The notes below the pieces were generated by a model. That model did not search any database and was not told where the DNA came from. It saw nothing but the letters and a program-made list of their open reading frames with translations. Of a stretch of DNA of 37,881 nucleotides, positions 1 through 8,416 are shown piece after piece. Within the stretch, counting starts at the first letter, position 1. Each line of letters begins with the position of its first letter. This stretch comes from Rhodocyclaceae bacterium (GTDB lineage Bacteria > Pseudomonadota > Gammaproteobacteria > Burkholderiales > Rhodocyclaceae): contig JADFDU010000023.1 in assembly GCA_018262775.1 (NCBI GenBank), positions 1 through 37,881 of the forward strand. The letters are read 5' to 3'. A program made the translations under genes and the position numbers.

Positions 1-969
1 GGCGGCCTCTCGGCGCCGGCGCTAACGCAAAAGGACATGGAGGACATCCGCACCGCGGCGGAGATCAACTGCGATTTCGTCGCCGTCTCCTTTCCGAAAT
101 CCGGCGCCGACATGCGCCTGGCGCGCGAACTGCTGCGCGCCGCCGGCTCGGACGCCCTGCTGGTCGCCAAGATCGAACGGGTGGAAGCCATCGACGCACT
201 GGAAGACATCCTGCATGCCTCGGACGTCATCATGGTGGCACGCGGCGACCTGGCCGTGGAGGTGGGCGATGCCGCCGTGCCGGCCCTGCAGAAACGCCTG
301 ATCCGCGCGGCGCGGGAGCACAACAAGGTCGTCATCACCGCCACGCAGATGATGGAATCCATGATCTCCAGCCCGGTGCCGACGCGTGCGGAAGTCTCCG
401 ACGTCGCCAACGCCGTGCTCGACGGCACCGACGCGGTGATGCTCTCCGCCGAGACGGCCGCCGGCGATTATCCGGTAGAAACTGTCGAGGCCATGGCACG
501 CATCTGCCTCGAAGCCGAGAAATCTCACGAGGTCGGGCTCGACCACCATTTCCTCGACCGCGTGTTCACCCGCATCGACCAGTCGATCGCCATGGCGGCG
601 CTGTTTACCGCCTACCACCTCAAGGTGAAAGCCATCGCCGCGCTGACGCAATCCGGCTCGACCGCGCTGTGGATGTCGCGCATCCACTGCGGCGTGCCCA
701 TCTTCGCCCTCACGCCGGAAATCCGCAGCCGTTACCGCATGAGCCTCTACCGCGACGTCTATCCGCTGCTCATGCGCTACATCGGCCACGACCGCGACGA
801 ACTGCTGCGCGAGGCCGAACACATCCTCATTGAGGCCGGCGCCGTCGAGCCGGGCGACACCATCGTGCTCACCATCGGCGAACCGATCGGCACGCCGGGC
901 GGCACCAACACCATGAAGATCGTCCGCGTCGGCGAGAACACCGCGCCGCCGCGCCACGAAAGTATTTAA
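1..969 (+). CDS. pyk: Pyruvate kinase, 3' part (5' end outside window)
   Basis: Final step of glycolysis: phosphoenolpyruvate + ADP to pyruvate + ATP, cytosolic. The frame is open from base 1, giving 322 residues of a protein usually about 470-480 long, so roughly the first third is missing. Visible family landmarks are the active-site signature LLVAKIERVEAI with the catalytic Lys, the Mg-binding stretch MVARGDLAVE, ITATQMMESM, and AEVSDVANAVLDGTDAVMLS. The C-terminal regulatory domain follows to the stop at 967-969. The next gene, aldolase, begins 24 nt downstream, so the two glycolytic enzymes are probably co-transcribed. The first Met inside the window (37) is internal and not the true start. 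Confidence 0.97.
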   Translation, partial: GGLSAPALTQKDMEDIRTAAEINCDFVAVSFPKSGADMRLARELLRAAGSDALLVAKIERVEAIDALEDILHASDVIMVARGDLAVEVGDAAVPALQKRLIRAAREHNKVVITATQMMESMISSPVPTRAEVSDVANAVLDGTDAVMLSAETAAGDYPVETVEAMARICLEAEKSHEVGLDHHFLDRVFTRIDQSIAMAALFTAYHLKVKAIAALTQSGSTALWMSRIHCGVPIFALTPEIRSRYRMSLYRDVYPLLMRYIGHDRDELLREAEHILIEAGAVEPGDTIVLTIGEPIGTPGGTNTMKIVRVGENTAPPRHESI

Positions 970-993
970 TAATCGTCAATCCAGGAGACCACC

Positions 994-2058
994 ATGCCAC
1001 TCGTATCCATGCGCCAACTGCTCGACCATGCCGCCGAAAACGGCTACGGCCTGCCCGCCTTCAACGTGAACAACCTCGAACAGGTGCGCGCCATCATGGA
1101 AGCCGCCGACGAAACCGGCAGCCCGGTCATCATGCAGGGCTCGGCCGGCGCGAGGAAGTACGCCGGCGAGGCCTTCCTGCGCCACCTCATCGAGGCTGCC
1201 ATCGAGGCCTATCCGCACATCCCGGTGGTGATGCACCAGGACCACGGCGCCAGCCCGGCAGTGTGCGTGGCCGCCATCCGCTCCGGCTTCTCCAGCGTCA
1301 TGATGGACGGCTCGCTCATGGACGACGCCAAGACGCCGTCTTCCTACGAGTACAACGTCGAAGTCTCGCGCCGCGTCGTCGACATCGCCCACGCCATCGG
1401 CGTCACCGTGGAGGCCGAGCTCGGCGTGCTCGGTTCGCTCGAGACCATGCAGGGTGACAAGGAGGACGGCCACGGCGCCGAGGGCAAGATGACGCGCGAG
1501 CAGCTGCTCACCGATCCCGACCAGGCCGCCGATTTCGTGCAGAAAACCCAGTGCGATGCGCTCGCCATCGCCATCGGCACCTCGCACGGCGCCTACAAGT
1601 TCACGCGCAAGCCGACCGGCGACATCCTCGCCATCGGCCGCATCAAGGAGATCCACGCGCGCATCCCCAACACCCACCTGGTGATGCACGGCTCTTCCAG
1701 CGTGCCGCAGGAGTGGCTGGAGATCATCCGCAAGTACGGCGGCCAGATGAAGGAGACCTACGGCGTGCCGGTCGAGGAAATCGTCACCGGCATCAAGCAC
1801 GGCGTGCGCAAGGTGAACATCGACACCGACATCCGCCTCGCCATGACCGGTGCCATGCGCCGCCACATGGCGGAGAAGCCGGCCGAATTCGACCCGCGCA
1901 AGTTTCTCGCCGACGCGCAGAAGGCCGCCCGGGAGATTTGCAAGCTGCGCTACGAAGCCTTCGGTTGCGCCGGCATGGCGGCGAAGATCAAGCCGATCCC
2001 GCTGGAAAAAATGGCCGAGCGCTACAAGAAGGGCGAACTCAACCAGATCGTCAAGTAA
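994..2058 (+). CDS. fba: Fructose-bisphosphate aldolase, class II (Calvin-cycle subtype)
   Basis: Zn-dependent aldolase interconverting fructose-1,6-bisphosphate with DHAP and glyceraldehyde-3-phosphate. It has 354 aa, the full length for the long class II group often called the Calvin-cycle (CbbA-like) subtype. Landmarks: N-terminal [11 protein letters not shown]; the metal/active-site run [10 protein letters not shown] (H81, D83, H84); EAELG near residue 140; [22 protein letters not shown]; and [11 protein letters not shown] for phosphate binding. The start is supported by an AGGAG sequence at about 982-986, a usual distance upstream. It follows pyk and is followed by a hairpin terminator. 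The decayed CbbY-type phosphatase downstream fits a former Calvin-cycle association, which is inference. Confidence 0.97.
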   Translation: MPLVSMRQLLDHAAENGYGLPAFNVNNLEQVRAIMEAADETGSPVIMQGSAGARKYAGEAFLRHLIEAAIEAYPHIPVVMHQDHGASPAVCVAAIRSGFSSVMMDGSLMDDAKTPSSYEYNVEVSRRVVDIAHAIGVTVEAELGVLGSLETMQGDKEDGHGAEGKMTREQLLTDPDQAADFVQKTQCDALAIAIGTSHGAYKFTRKPTGDILAIGRIKEIHARIPNTHLVMHGSSSVPQEWLEIIRKYGGQMKETYGVPVEEIVTGIKHGVRKVNIDTDIRLAMTGAMRRHMAEKPAEFDPRKFLADAQKAAREICKLRYEAFGCAGMAAKIKPIPLEKMAERYKKGELNQIVK

Positions 2059-2079
2059 GCCGCATCGGCAACCCCTTGG

Positions 2080-2101
2080 GGAGCCGCCCTCGCGCGGCTC
2101 C
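2080..2101 (+). terminator. Hairpin after fba
   Basis: Perfect 8-bp stem GGAGCCGC/GCGGCTCC with a 6-nt loop, 22 nt after the fba stop, followed by the weak T-containing GTTCATTT. It is probably a partial intrinsic terminator between fba and the PsiE-like gene. Confidence 0.5.
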
Positions 2102-2119
2102 GTTCATTTGGAGACAGGC

Positions 2120-2566
2120 ATGGACATCCGCTCGCACACATTCGATCGCATCCACAAGTTCTTCAATGGCGGCCTGGACCTGGTCGAGTACCTCGGCCTG
2201 CTGATCATCGCCCTGGCAACAACCGTCGCCATCTACCAGGAGGCGATGGTCATGGTGGAGGCGCGCAAGGTCGGCCTCGCCGACCTGCTGCTGATGTTCC
2301 TTTACCTGGAAGTGCTGGCCATGATCGGCCAGTATTTCAAGTCCGGCCAGCTGCCCGTGCGCTTCCCCCTCTACATCGCCATGGTGGCGCTCGCCCGCTA
2401 TGTCATCCTGGAGCAGAAGGACATGAGCGAATGGCGCATGCTGGCGGTCTCGGGTTCGATCCTGCTGCTAACCATCGCCGTCCTCGTCATTCGTTACGGT
2501 CATATCAAGTATCCCTACCGCGAGGATCGCGAAGGCAAGGTCGACAAGCCCTACGTGCGCGAATAA
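2120..2566 (+). CDS. PsiE-like phosphate-starvation-inducible membrane protein
   Basis: 148-aa integral membrane protein resembling the PsiE family (Pfam phosphate-starvation-inducible E), whose biochemical role is unknown. Four hydrophobic segments are visible at about residues 24-40, 53-72, 82-97 and 106-125, followed by a charged cytosolic tail ([10 protein letters not shown]). Family-like features are the early [14 protein letters not shown] and the [17 protein letters not shown] segment. The start at 2120 is chosen because GGAGA lies 8 nt upstream; earlier in-frame codons run back into fba. It lies 4 nt before the decayed HAD gene. No Pho box was recognised, so phosphate control is assumed only from the family name. 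Confidence 0.8.
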   Translation: MDIRSHTFDRIHKFFNGGLDLVEYLGLLIIALATTVAIYQEAMVMVEARKVGLADLLLMFLYLEVLAMIGQYFKSGQLPVRFPLYIAMVALARYVILEQKDMSEWRMLAVSGSILLLTIAVLVIRYGHIKYPYREDREGKVDKPYVRE

Positions 2567-2570
2567 TGCC

Positions 2571-3017
2571 GTGCTACAGGCGCTGATTTTCGATGTGGAC
2601 GGCACGCTCGCGGATACCGAGCGCGATGGCCACCGCCCCGCCTTCAATGCCGCCTTCCGCGAGGCCGGCCTCGACTGGGAATGGGACGAAGCGCTCTACG
2701 GCGAACTGCTTGCCGTCACCGGCGGCAAGGAGCGCATCCTGCATTTCGCCGCCGGACATCTATCCATGGGTGCTGCAGCGCCTCAGCTTGCCCGCAGCCG
2801 ACTGCCTGGCCTTCGAGGATTCCGGGAACGGCCTGAAGGCCTCTCTCGGCGCCGGATTGGCCACGCTGGTGACGCCCTGCGACCACCCCGCAGCCAGGAT
2901 TTTAGCGGCGCCACGGCGATTCTCGACAGCCTGGAGGGGCTGGCCATAACCCACCTGCAGGCATGGTTGTCCGGGGCCACGGTGTCCGTCCCACGGGGAT
3001 TCCCTTCGGTCATATAA
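2571..3017 (+). pseudogene. Decayed CbbY-type HAD phosphatase
   Basis: The remnant starts with a GTG 4 nt after the PsiE-like stop. The N-terminus is a normal HAD motif [14 protein letters not shown], followed by the cap start up to [11 protein letters not shown] near 2750. The sequence then jumps, in the +1 frame, to the C-terminal core: [11 protein letters not shown] and [13 protein letters not shown]. Around 2895 it returns to the original frame for [15 protein letters not shown]. CbbY-like proteins are about 230-250 aa, so about 100 residues of cap and core (including the motif II/III region) are missing and there are two frame changes. Recognisable homology ends near 2945. The phrase [11 protein letters not shown] is typical of CbbY, which often sits with Calvin-cycle genes. 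A non-functional product is very likely. Confidence 0.85.
2997..3013. repeat. 17-bp dispersed repeat, copy 1
   Basis: GGATTCCCTTCGGTCAT, identical to 9240-9256. Both copies are preceded by a TCCCAC-GGG-like stretch; in copy 1 an internal segment present in copy 2 appears to be absent. It lies at the edge of the HAD pseudogene and just upstream of purC. Confidence 0.7.
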
Positions 3018-3018
3018 T
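3013..3018 (+). promoter_or_regulatory. Candidate -10 box for purC
   Basis: A perfect TATAAT lies 28 nt before the purC ATG and immediately after a 17-bp dispersed repeat (2997-3013). No convincing -35 hexamer is visible at 16-18 nt upstream, so this is only a candidate. Confidence 0.35.
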
Positions 3019-3046
3019 CACGTCCTTCCTTTACCCGCATTCCCCC

Positions 3047-3943
3047 ATGAGCCAGCCTGTCTTCGAATCCCGCATCGCCAGCCTGCCCCTCATCGCCCGC
3101 GGCAAGGTGCGCGACATCTATGCCCTCGGCGAGCAGCAGATGCTGATCGTCACGACCGACCGCCTGTCGGCCTTCGACGTCATCCTCGGCGACCCCATCC
3201 CGGACAAGGGCCGCGTGCTCACGGCCGTGTCGGGTTTCTGGTTCGAGCGCCTGGCCCACATCGTGCCCAACCACCTGACCGGCATCGAACCGGAATCGGT
3301 GGTGAAAGGCGAGGACGAACGCGCCCAGGTGCGCGGCCGCGCCGTGGTGGTCAAGCGCCTGAAACCCCTGCCGGTCGAAGCCGTAGTGCGCGGCTACATC
3401 ATCGGCAGCGGCTGGAAGGATTACCAGAAGACCGGCACCGTCTGCGGCATCGCGCTGCCGGCCGGGCTGAAGCTGGCGCAGAAGCTGCCCCAGCCGCTGT
3501 TCACCCCCTCGACCAAGGCCGCAATGGGCGCCCACGACGAGAACATCGACTTCGCCACCGTGGAGAAACTCCTCGGCAAGGGGCTGGCGGAGCAGGTGCG
3601 CGACGTCACCCTGCGCTTTTATGGCGAGGCCTCCGACTACGCCCTGACGCGCGGCATCATCATTGCCGACACCAAGTTCGAATTCGGCCTCGACGACAAG
3701 GGCATGCTGCATCTCATCGACGAGGCGCTCACGCCCGACTCCTCGCGCTTCTGGCCGGCCGACGAGTACCAGGAAGGCAGCAGCCCGCCGAGCTTCGACA
3801 AGCAGATCGTGCGCGACTACCTGGAGACCCTCGACTGGAACAAGCAGGCTCCGGGGCCGAAACTTCCTGCAGAAATCATTGCCAAAACCAGCGCCAAGTA
3901 CCGCGAGGCCTACGAGCGGCTCAGCGGCCGCAAGCTTGATTAA
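3047..3943 (+). CDS. purC: Phosphoribosylaminoimidazole-succinocarboxamide synthase (SAICAR synthetase)
   Basis: De novo purine synthesis: CAIR + aspartate + ATP to SAICAR. The 298-aa product belongs to the longer PurC form common in beta-proteobacteria and yeast. Motifs: [14 protein letters not shown] (nucleotide-binding start), [12 protein letters not shown], the SAICAR synthetase signature around [29 protein letters not shown], and the second signature [10 protein letters not shown] near residues 207-216. The ATG at 3047 places the conserved N-terminus correctly; it has no clear Shine-Dalgarno sequence. A candidate TATAAT box lies upstream and a strong intrinsic terminator follows, so purC looks like its own transcription unit, separate from purH-purD at 20-23 kb. 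Confidence 0.96.
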   Translation: MSQPVFESRIASLPLIARGKVRDIYALGEQQMLIVTTDRLSAFDVILGDPIPDKGRVLTAVSGFWFERLAHIVPNHLTGIEPESVVKGEDERAQVRGRAVVVKRLKPLPVEAVVRGYIIGSGWKDYQKTGTVCGIALPAGLKLAQKLPQPLFTPSTKAAMGAHDENIDFATVEKLLGKGLAEQVRDVTLRFYGEASDYALTRGIIIADTKFEFGLDDKGMLHLIDEALTPDSSRFWPADEYQEGSSPPSFDKQIVRDYLETLDWNKQAPGPKLPAEIIAKTSAKYREAYERLSGRKLD

Positions 3944-3965
3944 ACGTTCCCTCGCCCCCAAGTAT

Positions 3966-3996
3966 GAAGGGCGCGCTTCGCGCCCTTCGCTTTTTT
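3966..3996 (+). terminator. Rho-independent terminator after purC
   Basis: GAAGGGCGCG (3966-3975) pairs with CGCGCCCTTC (3979-3988) around a 3-nt apex, followed by GC and six Ts (3991-3996). It has a strong stem and U-tract and lies 22 nt after the purC stop. Confidence 0.9.
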
Positions 3997-4004
3997 GGAA
4001 AACC

Positions 4005-6077
4005 ATGACGTCCACGAACCCACTCCTCGACTTTTCCTGCCTGCCGCGCTTCGACGCGGTGCGCCCCGCACACGTCACGCCCGCCATCGCGGAATTACTC
4101 GCCGAGAACCGCGCCCTGCTGGCGCGCCTGGAAACGGCGCCGGCCACTTGGGCGGACTTCGCGGAACCCTTCTTCGACGGCAACGAGCGCCTGGCGCGCG
4201 CCTGGGGCATCGTCGGCCACCTGCATGCGGTGATGGATGTGCCTGAATGGCGCGAGGCCTACAACGCCATGCTGCCCGAAGTGACGCGCTTCTTCGCCGA
4301 ACTCGGACAGAATCCGCATCTCTTCGCGCAGTTCAAGGCGCTCAAGACCGGGGCGGATTTCGCCGGCCTCTCGGTTGCACAGCGCCGCATCGTCGACCAC
4401 GAGATTCGCGACTTCCGCCTCTCCGGCGCCGAACTGCCGGAAGCCGCCAAGCCGCGCTTCCAGGCCATCCAGGAGGAACTGGCGAGCCTGCAGGCGAAGT
4501 TCTCGGAGAACCTGCTCGACGCCACCAATGCCTTCGCCGAGATCGTCACCGACGCGGCGGAACTCGCCGGCATTCCCGCCGATGCCATCGAGTCGGCACG
4601 CGCCACAGCCGGGAAAGAAGGTGTGACGGGCTGGAAGTTCACCCTGCACATGCCCTCCTACCTGCCGGTCATGCAGTACGCTGAAAGCCGCCGCCTGCGT
4701 GAACGGCTCTACCGCGGCTACGTCACCCGCGCCGCCGAATTCCACGACCTGGGCAGCAAGCCGGAGTGGGACAACATGCCGCTCATCCGTCGCCTCCTCG
4801 CACTGCGCGCAGAGGAGGCCGGTCACCTCGGCTACGGCAACTACGCCGAGGTATCGCTGGTGCCGAAAATGGCAGAATCGCCGGCCGACGTACTGGCCTT
4901 CCTGCGCGAGCTCGCCGGCAAATCGAAACCCTTCGCCGAGCGTGACATGGCGGAACTGCGCGAATTCGCCGCCGTCTCCCAGGGACTGACTTTGCTCGAA
5001 CCATGGGACCTCGGCTGGGCCGCGGAGAAGCTGAAGCAGGACCGCTACAGCTTTTCCGACGAGGAAGTGCGCCAGTACTTCCCTGAGCACAAGGTGCTGG
5101 CCGGACTGTTCCATGTCATCGAAGCGCTGTTCGGCGTGCGCATCCGGCCCGACACGGCACCGGTCTGGCACGAGGACGTGCGCTTCTTCCGCATCGACCA
5201 TGCCGATGGCAGCCTGCTCGGCCAGTTCTATCTCGATCTCTACGCACGCGAGACCAAGCGCGGCGGCGCCTGGATGGACGATGCCATCACGCGCCGCCGC
5301 ACCGACGCCGGCATCCAGACACCGGTGGCCTACCTCAACTGCAACTTCTCGCGCCCCATCGGCGAGAAGGATGGCGAAAAGCGGCCGGCCTTGTTTACCC
5401 ACGACGAGGTCATCACGCTGTTCCATGAGACCGGCCACGGCCTGCATCACCTCCTCACGCGCGTCGATGAACTCGGCGTCTCCGGCATCAACGGCGTCGA
5501 ATGGGATGCCGTCGAGCTGCCCAGCCAGTTCATGGAAAACTTCTGCTGGGAATGGGAAGTGCTCACCAACATGACGTCCCATGTGGACAGCGGCGAACCC
5601 CTGCCGCGTGCGCTCTTCGACAAAATGGTCGCGGCGAAGAACTTCCAGAGCGGCATGCAGACGGTGCGCCAGATCGAGTTCAGCCTGTTCGACCTGCTGC
5701 TGCACAGCGACTTCGAAGCAGCCGGGCAGAAGGACATCCTCGCCCTGATCGAGGATATCCGGCGCGAAGTGGCAGTCGTTTTCCCACCGCCCTGGCACCG
5801 TTTTCCCAACAGCTTCTCGCACATCTTCGCGGGCGGCTATGCTGCCGGCTACTACAGCTACAAGTGGGCCGAGGTGCTCTCGGCCGACGCCTTCGCCGCC
5901 TTCGAGGAGGAACGGCGCGACGGCAGCGTGCTGAATCCGGCCACGGGCCGCCGCTTTCGCGACGAAATCCTCGCCGTCGGCGGCAGCCGCCCGGCGCTGG
6001 AATCCTTCAAGGCCTTCCGCGGCCGCGCGCCCAGCGTCGATGCCCTGCTGCGCCACAGTGGTATGATTCTCGCGTAA
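4005..6077 (+). CDS. prlC: Oligopeptidase A (M3 family metallopeptidase)
   Basis: Cytosolic zinc endopeptidase that degrades short peptides, including cleaved signal peptides. It has 690 aa, close to the 680-aa E. coli OpdA/PrlC. The catalytic zinc motif HETGH is at residues 474-478 ([12 protein letters not shown]), with the third ligand expected in [20 protein letters not shown]. The conserved C-terminal [27 protein letters not shown], needed for substrate binding in M3 enzymes, is intact. The N-terminal [22 protein letters not shown] is typical of the family. The start at 4005 follows the purC terminator directly, and there is no obvious Shine-Dalgarno sequence. The downstream periplasmic protein begins 20 nt later. 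Confidence 0.96.
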   Translation: MTSTNPLLDFSCLPRFDAVRPAHVTPAIAELLAENRALLARLETAPATWADFAEPFFDGNERLARAWGIVGHLHAVMDVPEWREAYNAMLPEVTRFFAELGQNPHLFAQFKALKTGADFAGLSVAQRRIVDHEIRDFRLSGAELPEAAKPRFQAIQEELASLQAKFSENLLDATNAFAEIVTDAAELAGIPADAIESARATAGKEGVTGWKFTLHMPSYLPVMQYAESRRLRERLYRGYVTRAAEFHDLGSKPEWDNMPLIRRLLALRAEEAGHLGYGNYAEVSLVPKMAESPADVLAFLRELAGKSKPFAERDMAELREFAAVSQGLTLLEPWDLGWAAEKLKQDRYSFSDEEVRQYFPEHKVLAGLFHVIEALFGVRIRPDTAPVWHEDVRFFRIDHADGSLLGQFYLDLYARETKRGGAWMDDAITRRRTDAGIQTPVAYLNCNFSRPIGEKDGEKRPALFTHDEVITLFHETGHGLHHLLTRVDELGVSGINGVEWDAVELPSQFMENFCWEWEVLTNMTSHVDSGEPLPRALFDKMVAAKNFQSGMQTVRQIEFSLFDLLLHSDFEAAGQKDILALIEDIRREVAVVFPPPWHRFPNSFSHIFAGGYAAGYYSYKWAEVLSADAFAAFEEERRDGSVLNPATGRRFRDEILAVGGSRPALESFKAFRGRAPSVDALLRHSGMILA

Positions 6078-6097
6078 TCGATCTTCGGAGGCACGCC

Positions 6098-6649
6098 ATG
6101 AGGATTGTCGCAATCAGCTTGCCAGTCAGCCTGCTCTTGCTGGCCATGAGCGCATCGATCGCCGATGCGCAGAACCTGTATCGCTGGGTAGACAAGAATG
6201 GCAAGGTGACCTACTCCGACCAGCCGCCGCCGAAGGAGATCAAGCGGGTCGAGCAGCCGCGCCTGCGGGAATCCACCATCGACACGAGCGGCTTGAACTA
6301 CGAGTCGCAGAAGGCCGCGCAGAACTTTCCCGTAACCCTGTACACCGCCGCCGACTGCAAGGAGGACTGTGCCATCGCGCGCAGCTATCTGCGCAAGCGC
6401 GGCATCCCCTTCGCCGAGAAGGTGCTGGCAAGCGCCGAGGATGCCGCCGCCTTCAAGAAGCGTTTCGCGGTCGACGGCCTCTATCTGCCCTCGATGACCG
6501 TCGGCAGCCTGCAGCAGCAGGGCTTCGAGGAAGGCACGTGGAACGGTCTGCTGGATTCCGCCGGCTACCCGCGCAGTGCGATTCCCAACGCTGCACCAGC
6601 CGCTCCCGCCACACCGGCGACGCCCGCACCCGCGCCCGCGGCGCAATGA
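6098..6649 (+). CDS. Periplasmic DUF4124 / glutaredoxin-like protein
   Basis: 183-aa exported protein. A signal peptide ([20 protein letters not shown], cleavage near the ADA-Q at about residue 24) leads into a DUF4124 domain ([19 protein letters not shown], about 25-50). A glutaredoxin-like domain (about 77-150) follows, with a CKEDC motif (C87, C91) and a TrxA-type Pro in LYLPSMTV. The tail is Ala/Pro-rich low complexity (about 165-183). The C-x-x-x-C spacing differs from the C-x-x-C of classical glutaredoxins, so redox activity is uncertain, although many DUF4124-glutaredoxin proteins look like this. AGGAG-like sequence CGGAGG at 6086-6091 supports the start. The stop overlaps the xthA start as ATGA. 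Confidence 0.85.
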   Translation: MRIVAISLPVSLLLLAMSASIADAQNLYRWVDKNGKVTYSDQPPPKEIKRVEQPRLRESTIDTSGLNYESQKAAQNFPVTLYTAADCKEDCAIARSYLRKRGIPFAEKVLASAEDAAAFKKRFAVDGLYLPSMTVGSLQQQGFEEGTWNGLLDSAGYPRSAIPNAAPAAPATPATPAPAPAAQ

Positions 6650-7410
6650 AGCTCGCCACCTGGAACGTCAACTCGCTCAAGGTCCGTTTGCCGCAAGTGC
6701 TGGACTGGCTGGCGGCGAATCAGCCCAATGTTGTCTGCCTGCAGGAAACCAAGCTCGAAGACAGGAATTTTCCTCGCGTCGCCATCGAAGCGGCCGGCTA
6801 CCAGGCTGCATTCGCCGGCCAGAAGACCTACAACGGCGTCGCCATCCTCTCGCGCCTGCCGCTCGGTGACGTGACCATCGGCATCCCCGGCTTTGATGAC
6901 GCGCAGCAACGGCTCATCGCCGCGACTGCCGGCAACGCGCGCATCGTCTGCGCCTATTTTCCGAATGGACAAAGCATCGGTTCGGACAAGTACGCCTACA
7001 AGCTGCGCTGGATCGAAGCGCTGACGGCATGGCTGCGCACGGAGCTGGTGCGGCATCCGCGGCTGGCGCTGCTCGGCGACTACAACATCGCGCCGGAGGC
7101 GCGCGACGTGCATGACCCGGCGGAGTGGGAAGGGCAGGTGCTGTGCTCCGAACCGGAACGCGCCGCCTTCCGGCAGCTGATCGGGCTGGGCCTGCAGGAT
7201 GCCTTCCGGCTCTTCGAGCAGCCGGAAAATATCTACTCCTGGTGGGATTACCGCATGATGGCCTTCCGCCGCAACCGCGGCCTGCGCATCGACCACATCC
7301 TGCTGTCCGACGCACTCGCGCAAGACTGCACCGCCTGCGCGGTGGACAAGGAAGCACGCAAGGCCGAGCGGCCCTCCGATCACGCCCCGGTCGTGGCAAC
7401 GCTGGCATGA
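6646..7410 (+). CDS. xthA: Exodeoxyribonuclease III / AP endonuclease
   Basis: Base-excision repair enzyme: AP-site incision and 3'-5' exonuclease on duplex DNA. It is 254 aa, the typical length. Catalytic landmarks of the EEP superfamily: N7 in TWNVNS, E34 in [13 protein letters not shown] (Asp and Asn of the active site), RIDHIL, and the terminal PSDHAPV (D245, H246). The ATG overlaps the stop of the preceding DUF4124 gene (ATGA). Its own stop overlaps the next start in the same way, suggesting coupled translation of DUF4124, xthA and the Crp/Fnr gene. Confidence 0.96.
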   Translation: MKLATWNVNSLKVRLPQVLDWLAANQPNVVCLQETKLEDRNFPRVAIEAAGYQAAFAGQKTYNGVAILSRLPLGDVTIGIPGFDDAQQRLIAATAGNARIVCAYFPNGQSIGSDKYAYKLRWIEALTAWLRTELVRHPRLALLGDYNIAPEARDVHDPAEWEGQVLCSEPERAAFRQLIGLGLQDAFRLFEQPENIYSWWDYRMMAFRRNRGLRIDHILLSDALAQDCTACAVDKEARKAERPSDHAPVVATLA

Positions 7411-8066
7411 GCATACCGTTGCCGGAAATCGAGGCGCAGTATCCGGTGCTGGCGGAACTGCCGCAGAAACTGCGCCGGGAAATCGCCGATACCGCCCAGA
7501 CCGTCACCGTGCCCTCCGGCGCCACGCTCTTCGACGAGCGCCAGCCCTGCCAGGGGTTCCCCTTCGTCCTTGCCGGCGCCATCCGCGTCTCCAAGGTCTC
7601 CGCCTCGGGCCGCGAACTGCCGCTCTATCGCGTCACGCCGGGCGAGACCTGCATCATCACTTCCAGCTGCCTGCTCGGCAACGTCCCCTACAACGCCCGC
7701 GGCACGACGGAGAGCGAAACGGTGCTGGTGCTATTACCGCAGCATGTGTTCATGGCGCTGCTGGGACAGCCCGCCTTCCGCAATTTCATCTTCCATCTTT
7801 TCGCCGAGCGCATGGCCGATCTGATGCGGCTGGTCGAGGAAGTCGCCTTCCACAAACTGGACCAGCGCCTCGCGGCACTGCTGCTGGGCAAGGGCCGCGT
7901 CGTGCATGCCACCCACCAGCAACTCGCCGACGAGCTGGGTAGCGTGCGCGAAATGGTCAGCCGCCTGCTGAAGGGCTTCGCCGAACAGGGGCTGGTTGCC
8001 CTGGGGCGCGAACAGATCGAGATTCGCGATGCGGCCGGCCTGCGTCGCATCGGACAAGCTGTGTAA
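7407..8066 (+). CDS. Crp/Fnr-family transcriptional regulator
   Basis: 219-aa regulator with an N-terminal cyclic-nucleotide-binding-like sensor domain (about 12-125), a dimerisation helix (about 125-155) and a C-terminal Crp-type helix-turn-helix (about 166-190, [19 protein letters not shown]). The canonical cAMP-binding cassette (FGE...PRxAxV) is absent: the equivalent stretch reads [14 protein letters not shown]. The N-terminal Fnr Fe-S cysteine cluster is also absent. Cysteines are C48, C82 and C88; C82/C88 in the sensor loop could be a redox or sulfur-responsive site, which is inference. The gene overlaps xthA by ATGA. Immediately at its stop begins a TGTAA-N6-TTACA palindrome, placing its likely target, the DUF2892 gene, right downstream. 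Confidence 0.9.
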   Translation: MSIPLPEIEAQYPVLAELPQKLRREIADTAQTVTVPSGATLFDERQPCQGFPFVLAGAIRVSKVSASGRELPLYRVTPGETCIITSSCLLGNVPYNARGTTESETVLVLLPQHVFMALLGQPAFRNFIFHLFAERMADLMRLVEEVAFHKLDQRLAALLLGKGRVVHATHQQLADELGSVREMVSRLLKGFAEQGLVALGREQIEIRDAAGLRRIGQAV

Positions 8067-8077
8067 CCTTGGTTACA
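8062..8077. promoter_or_regulatory. Crp/Fnr-type operator palindrome
   Basis: TGTAACCTTGGTTACA: TGTAA half-sites separated by 6 nt (TGTAA-N6-TTACA). This is the spacing of the CRP site TGTGA-N6-TCACA, and the arms match for 7 bp each. It overlaps the stop of the Crp/Fnr gene. Its centre (8069.5) is at -41.5 of the transcription start predicted from the TTTAAT at 8099-8104. Confidence 0.65.
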
Positions 8078-8098
8078 GACGGCGGGCCCGTTTGGCAG

Positions 8099-8104
8099 TT
8101 TAAT
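8099..8104 (+). promoter_or_regulatory. Candidate -10 box for the DUF2892 gene
   Basis: TTTAAT, 34 nt upstream of the DUF2892 start, would place +1 near 8111. No good -35 is present. That is typical of class II activator-dependent promoters, where the regulator overlaps -35, as the palindrome at 8062-8077 would. Confidence 0.45.
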
Positions 8105-8138
8105 GATTGCATCATCCCAACCCGCAACAGGAGGCAGC

Positions 8139-8333
8139 ATGAAAACCAATATGGGCGGTATCGATCGCACGCTTCGTATCGTCGTCGGCCTGGGCCTCAT
8201 CGCCTGGGCACTGATGGGTGGCCCGATATGGGCCTGGATCGGCGTGGTACCCGTTGCCACCGGCGCCAGCGGCTGGTGCCCGGCCTACCTGCCCTTCGGC
8301 CTCAGCACCTGCTCGACGAAGAAAAAGGCCTGA
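8139..8333 (+). CDS. DUF2892 family small membrane protein
   Basis: 64-aa protein matching the DUF2892 (YgaP transmembrane-like) family: MGGIDRTLRIVVGLGLIAWAL, a short turn, then WIGVVPVATGASGWCPAYLPFG. Two transmembrane helices are visible (about 11-27 and 29-46), plus a short Lys-rich C-terminus. C47 and C58 flank the second helix and are typical of the family. In YgaP this hairpin is fused to a rhodanese and linked to sulfur/thiocyanate transfer; here it is stand-alone and function is unproven. The start at 8139 is set by AGGAGG at 8129-8134; an in-frame ATG at 8103 lies inside the predicted promoter. Likely activated by the adjacent Crp/Fnr regulator. Confidence 0.88.
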   Translation: MKTNMGGIDRTLRIVVGLGLIAWALMGGPIWAWIGVVPVATGASGWCPAYLPFGLSTCSTKKKA

Positions 8334-8353
8334 GAAAACGACCTATCCCCCAA

Positions 8354-8374
8354 CCCCTTTCCCAAAGAAAGGGG
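8354..8374. terminator. Hairpin between the DUF2892 gene and rsmA
   Basis: CCCCTTTC pairs with GAAAGGGG (8-bp stem, 5-nt loop). A second small stem, GCCGC-TGT-GCGGC, follows at 8388-8400 ahead of a T/G-rich stretch. It lies between convergent genes and is likely a transcription stop region for one or both sides; the U-tract is weak. Confidence 0.5.
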
Positions 8375-8416
8375 TGACGATAGTTCAGCCGCTGTGCGGC
8401 TTCCGGTTTGTTGGTT

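Noticed and set aside
2571..3017. Reading the HAD remnant as an intact 148-aa protein
   Set aside because: The frame from 2571 loses HAD similarity after residue 62 and recovers it only at the end; the core motifs are in another frame.
4095..6113. Long antisense reading frame opposite prlC (and similar ones opposite pyk, fba, purH/purD, argH and the channel gene)
   Set aside because: They mirror strongly conserved genes in high-GC DNA, have His/Arg/Ala/Val-rich composition and no recognisable domain or ribosome-binding site.
8103..8138. Longer DUF2892 protein starting at ATG 8103
   Set aside because: That ATG lies in the predicted promoter and lacks a ribosome-binding site; AGGAGG precedes the ATG at 8139.
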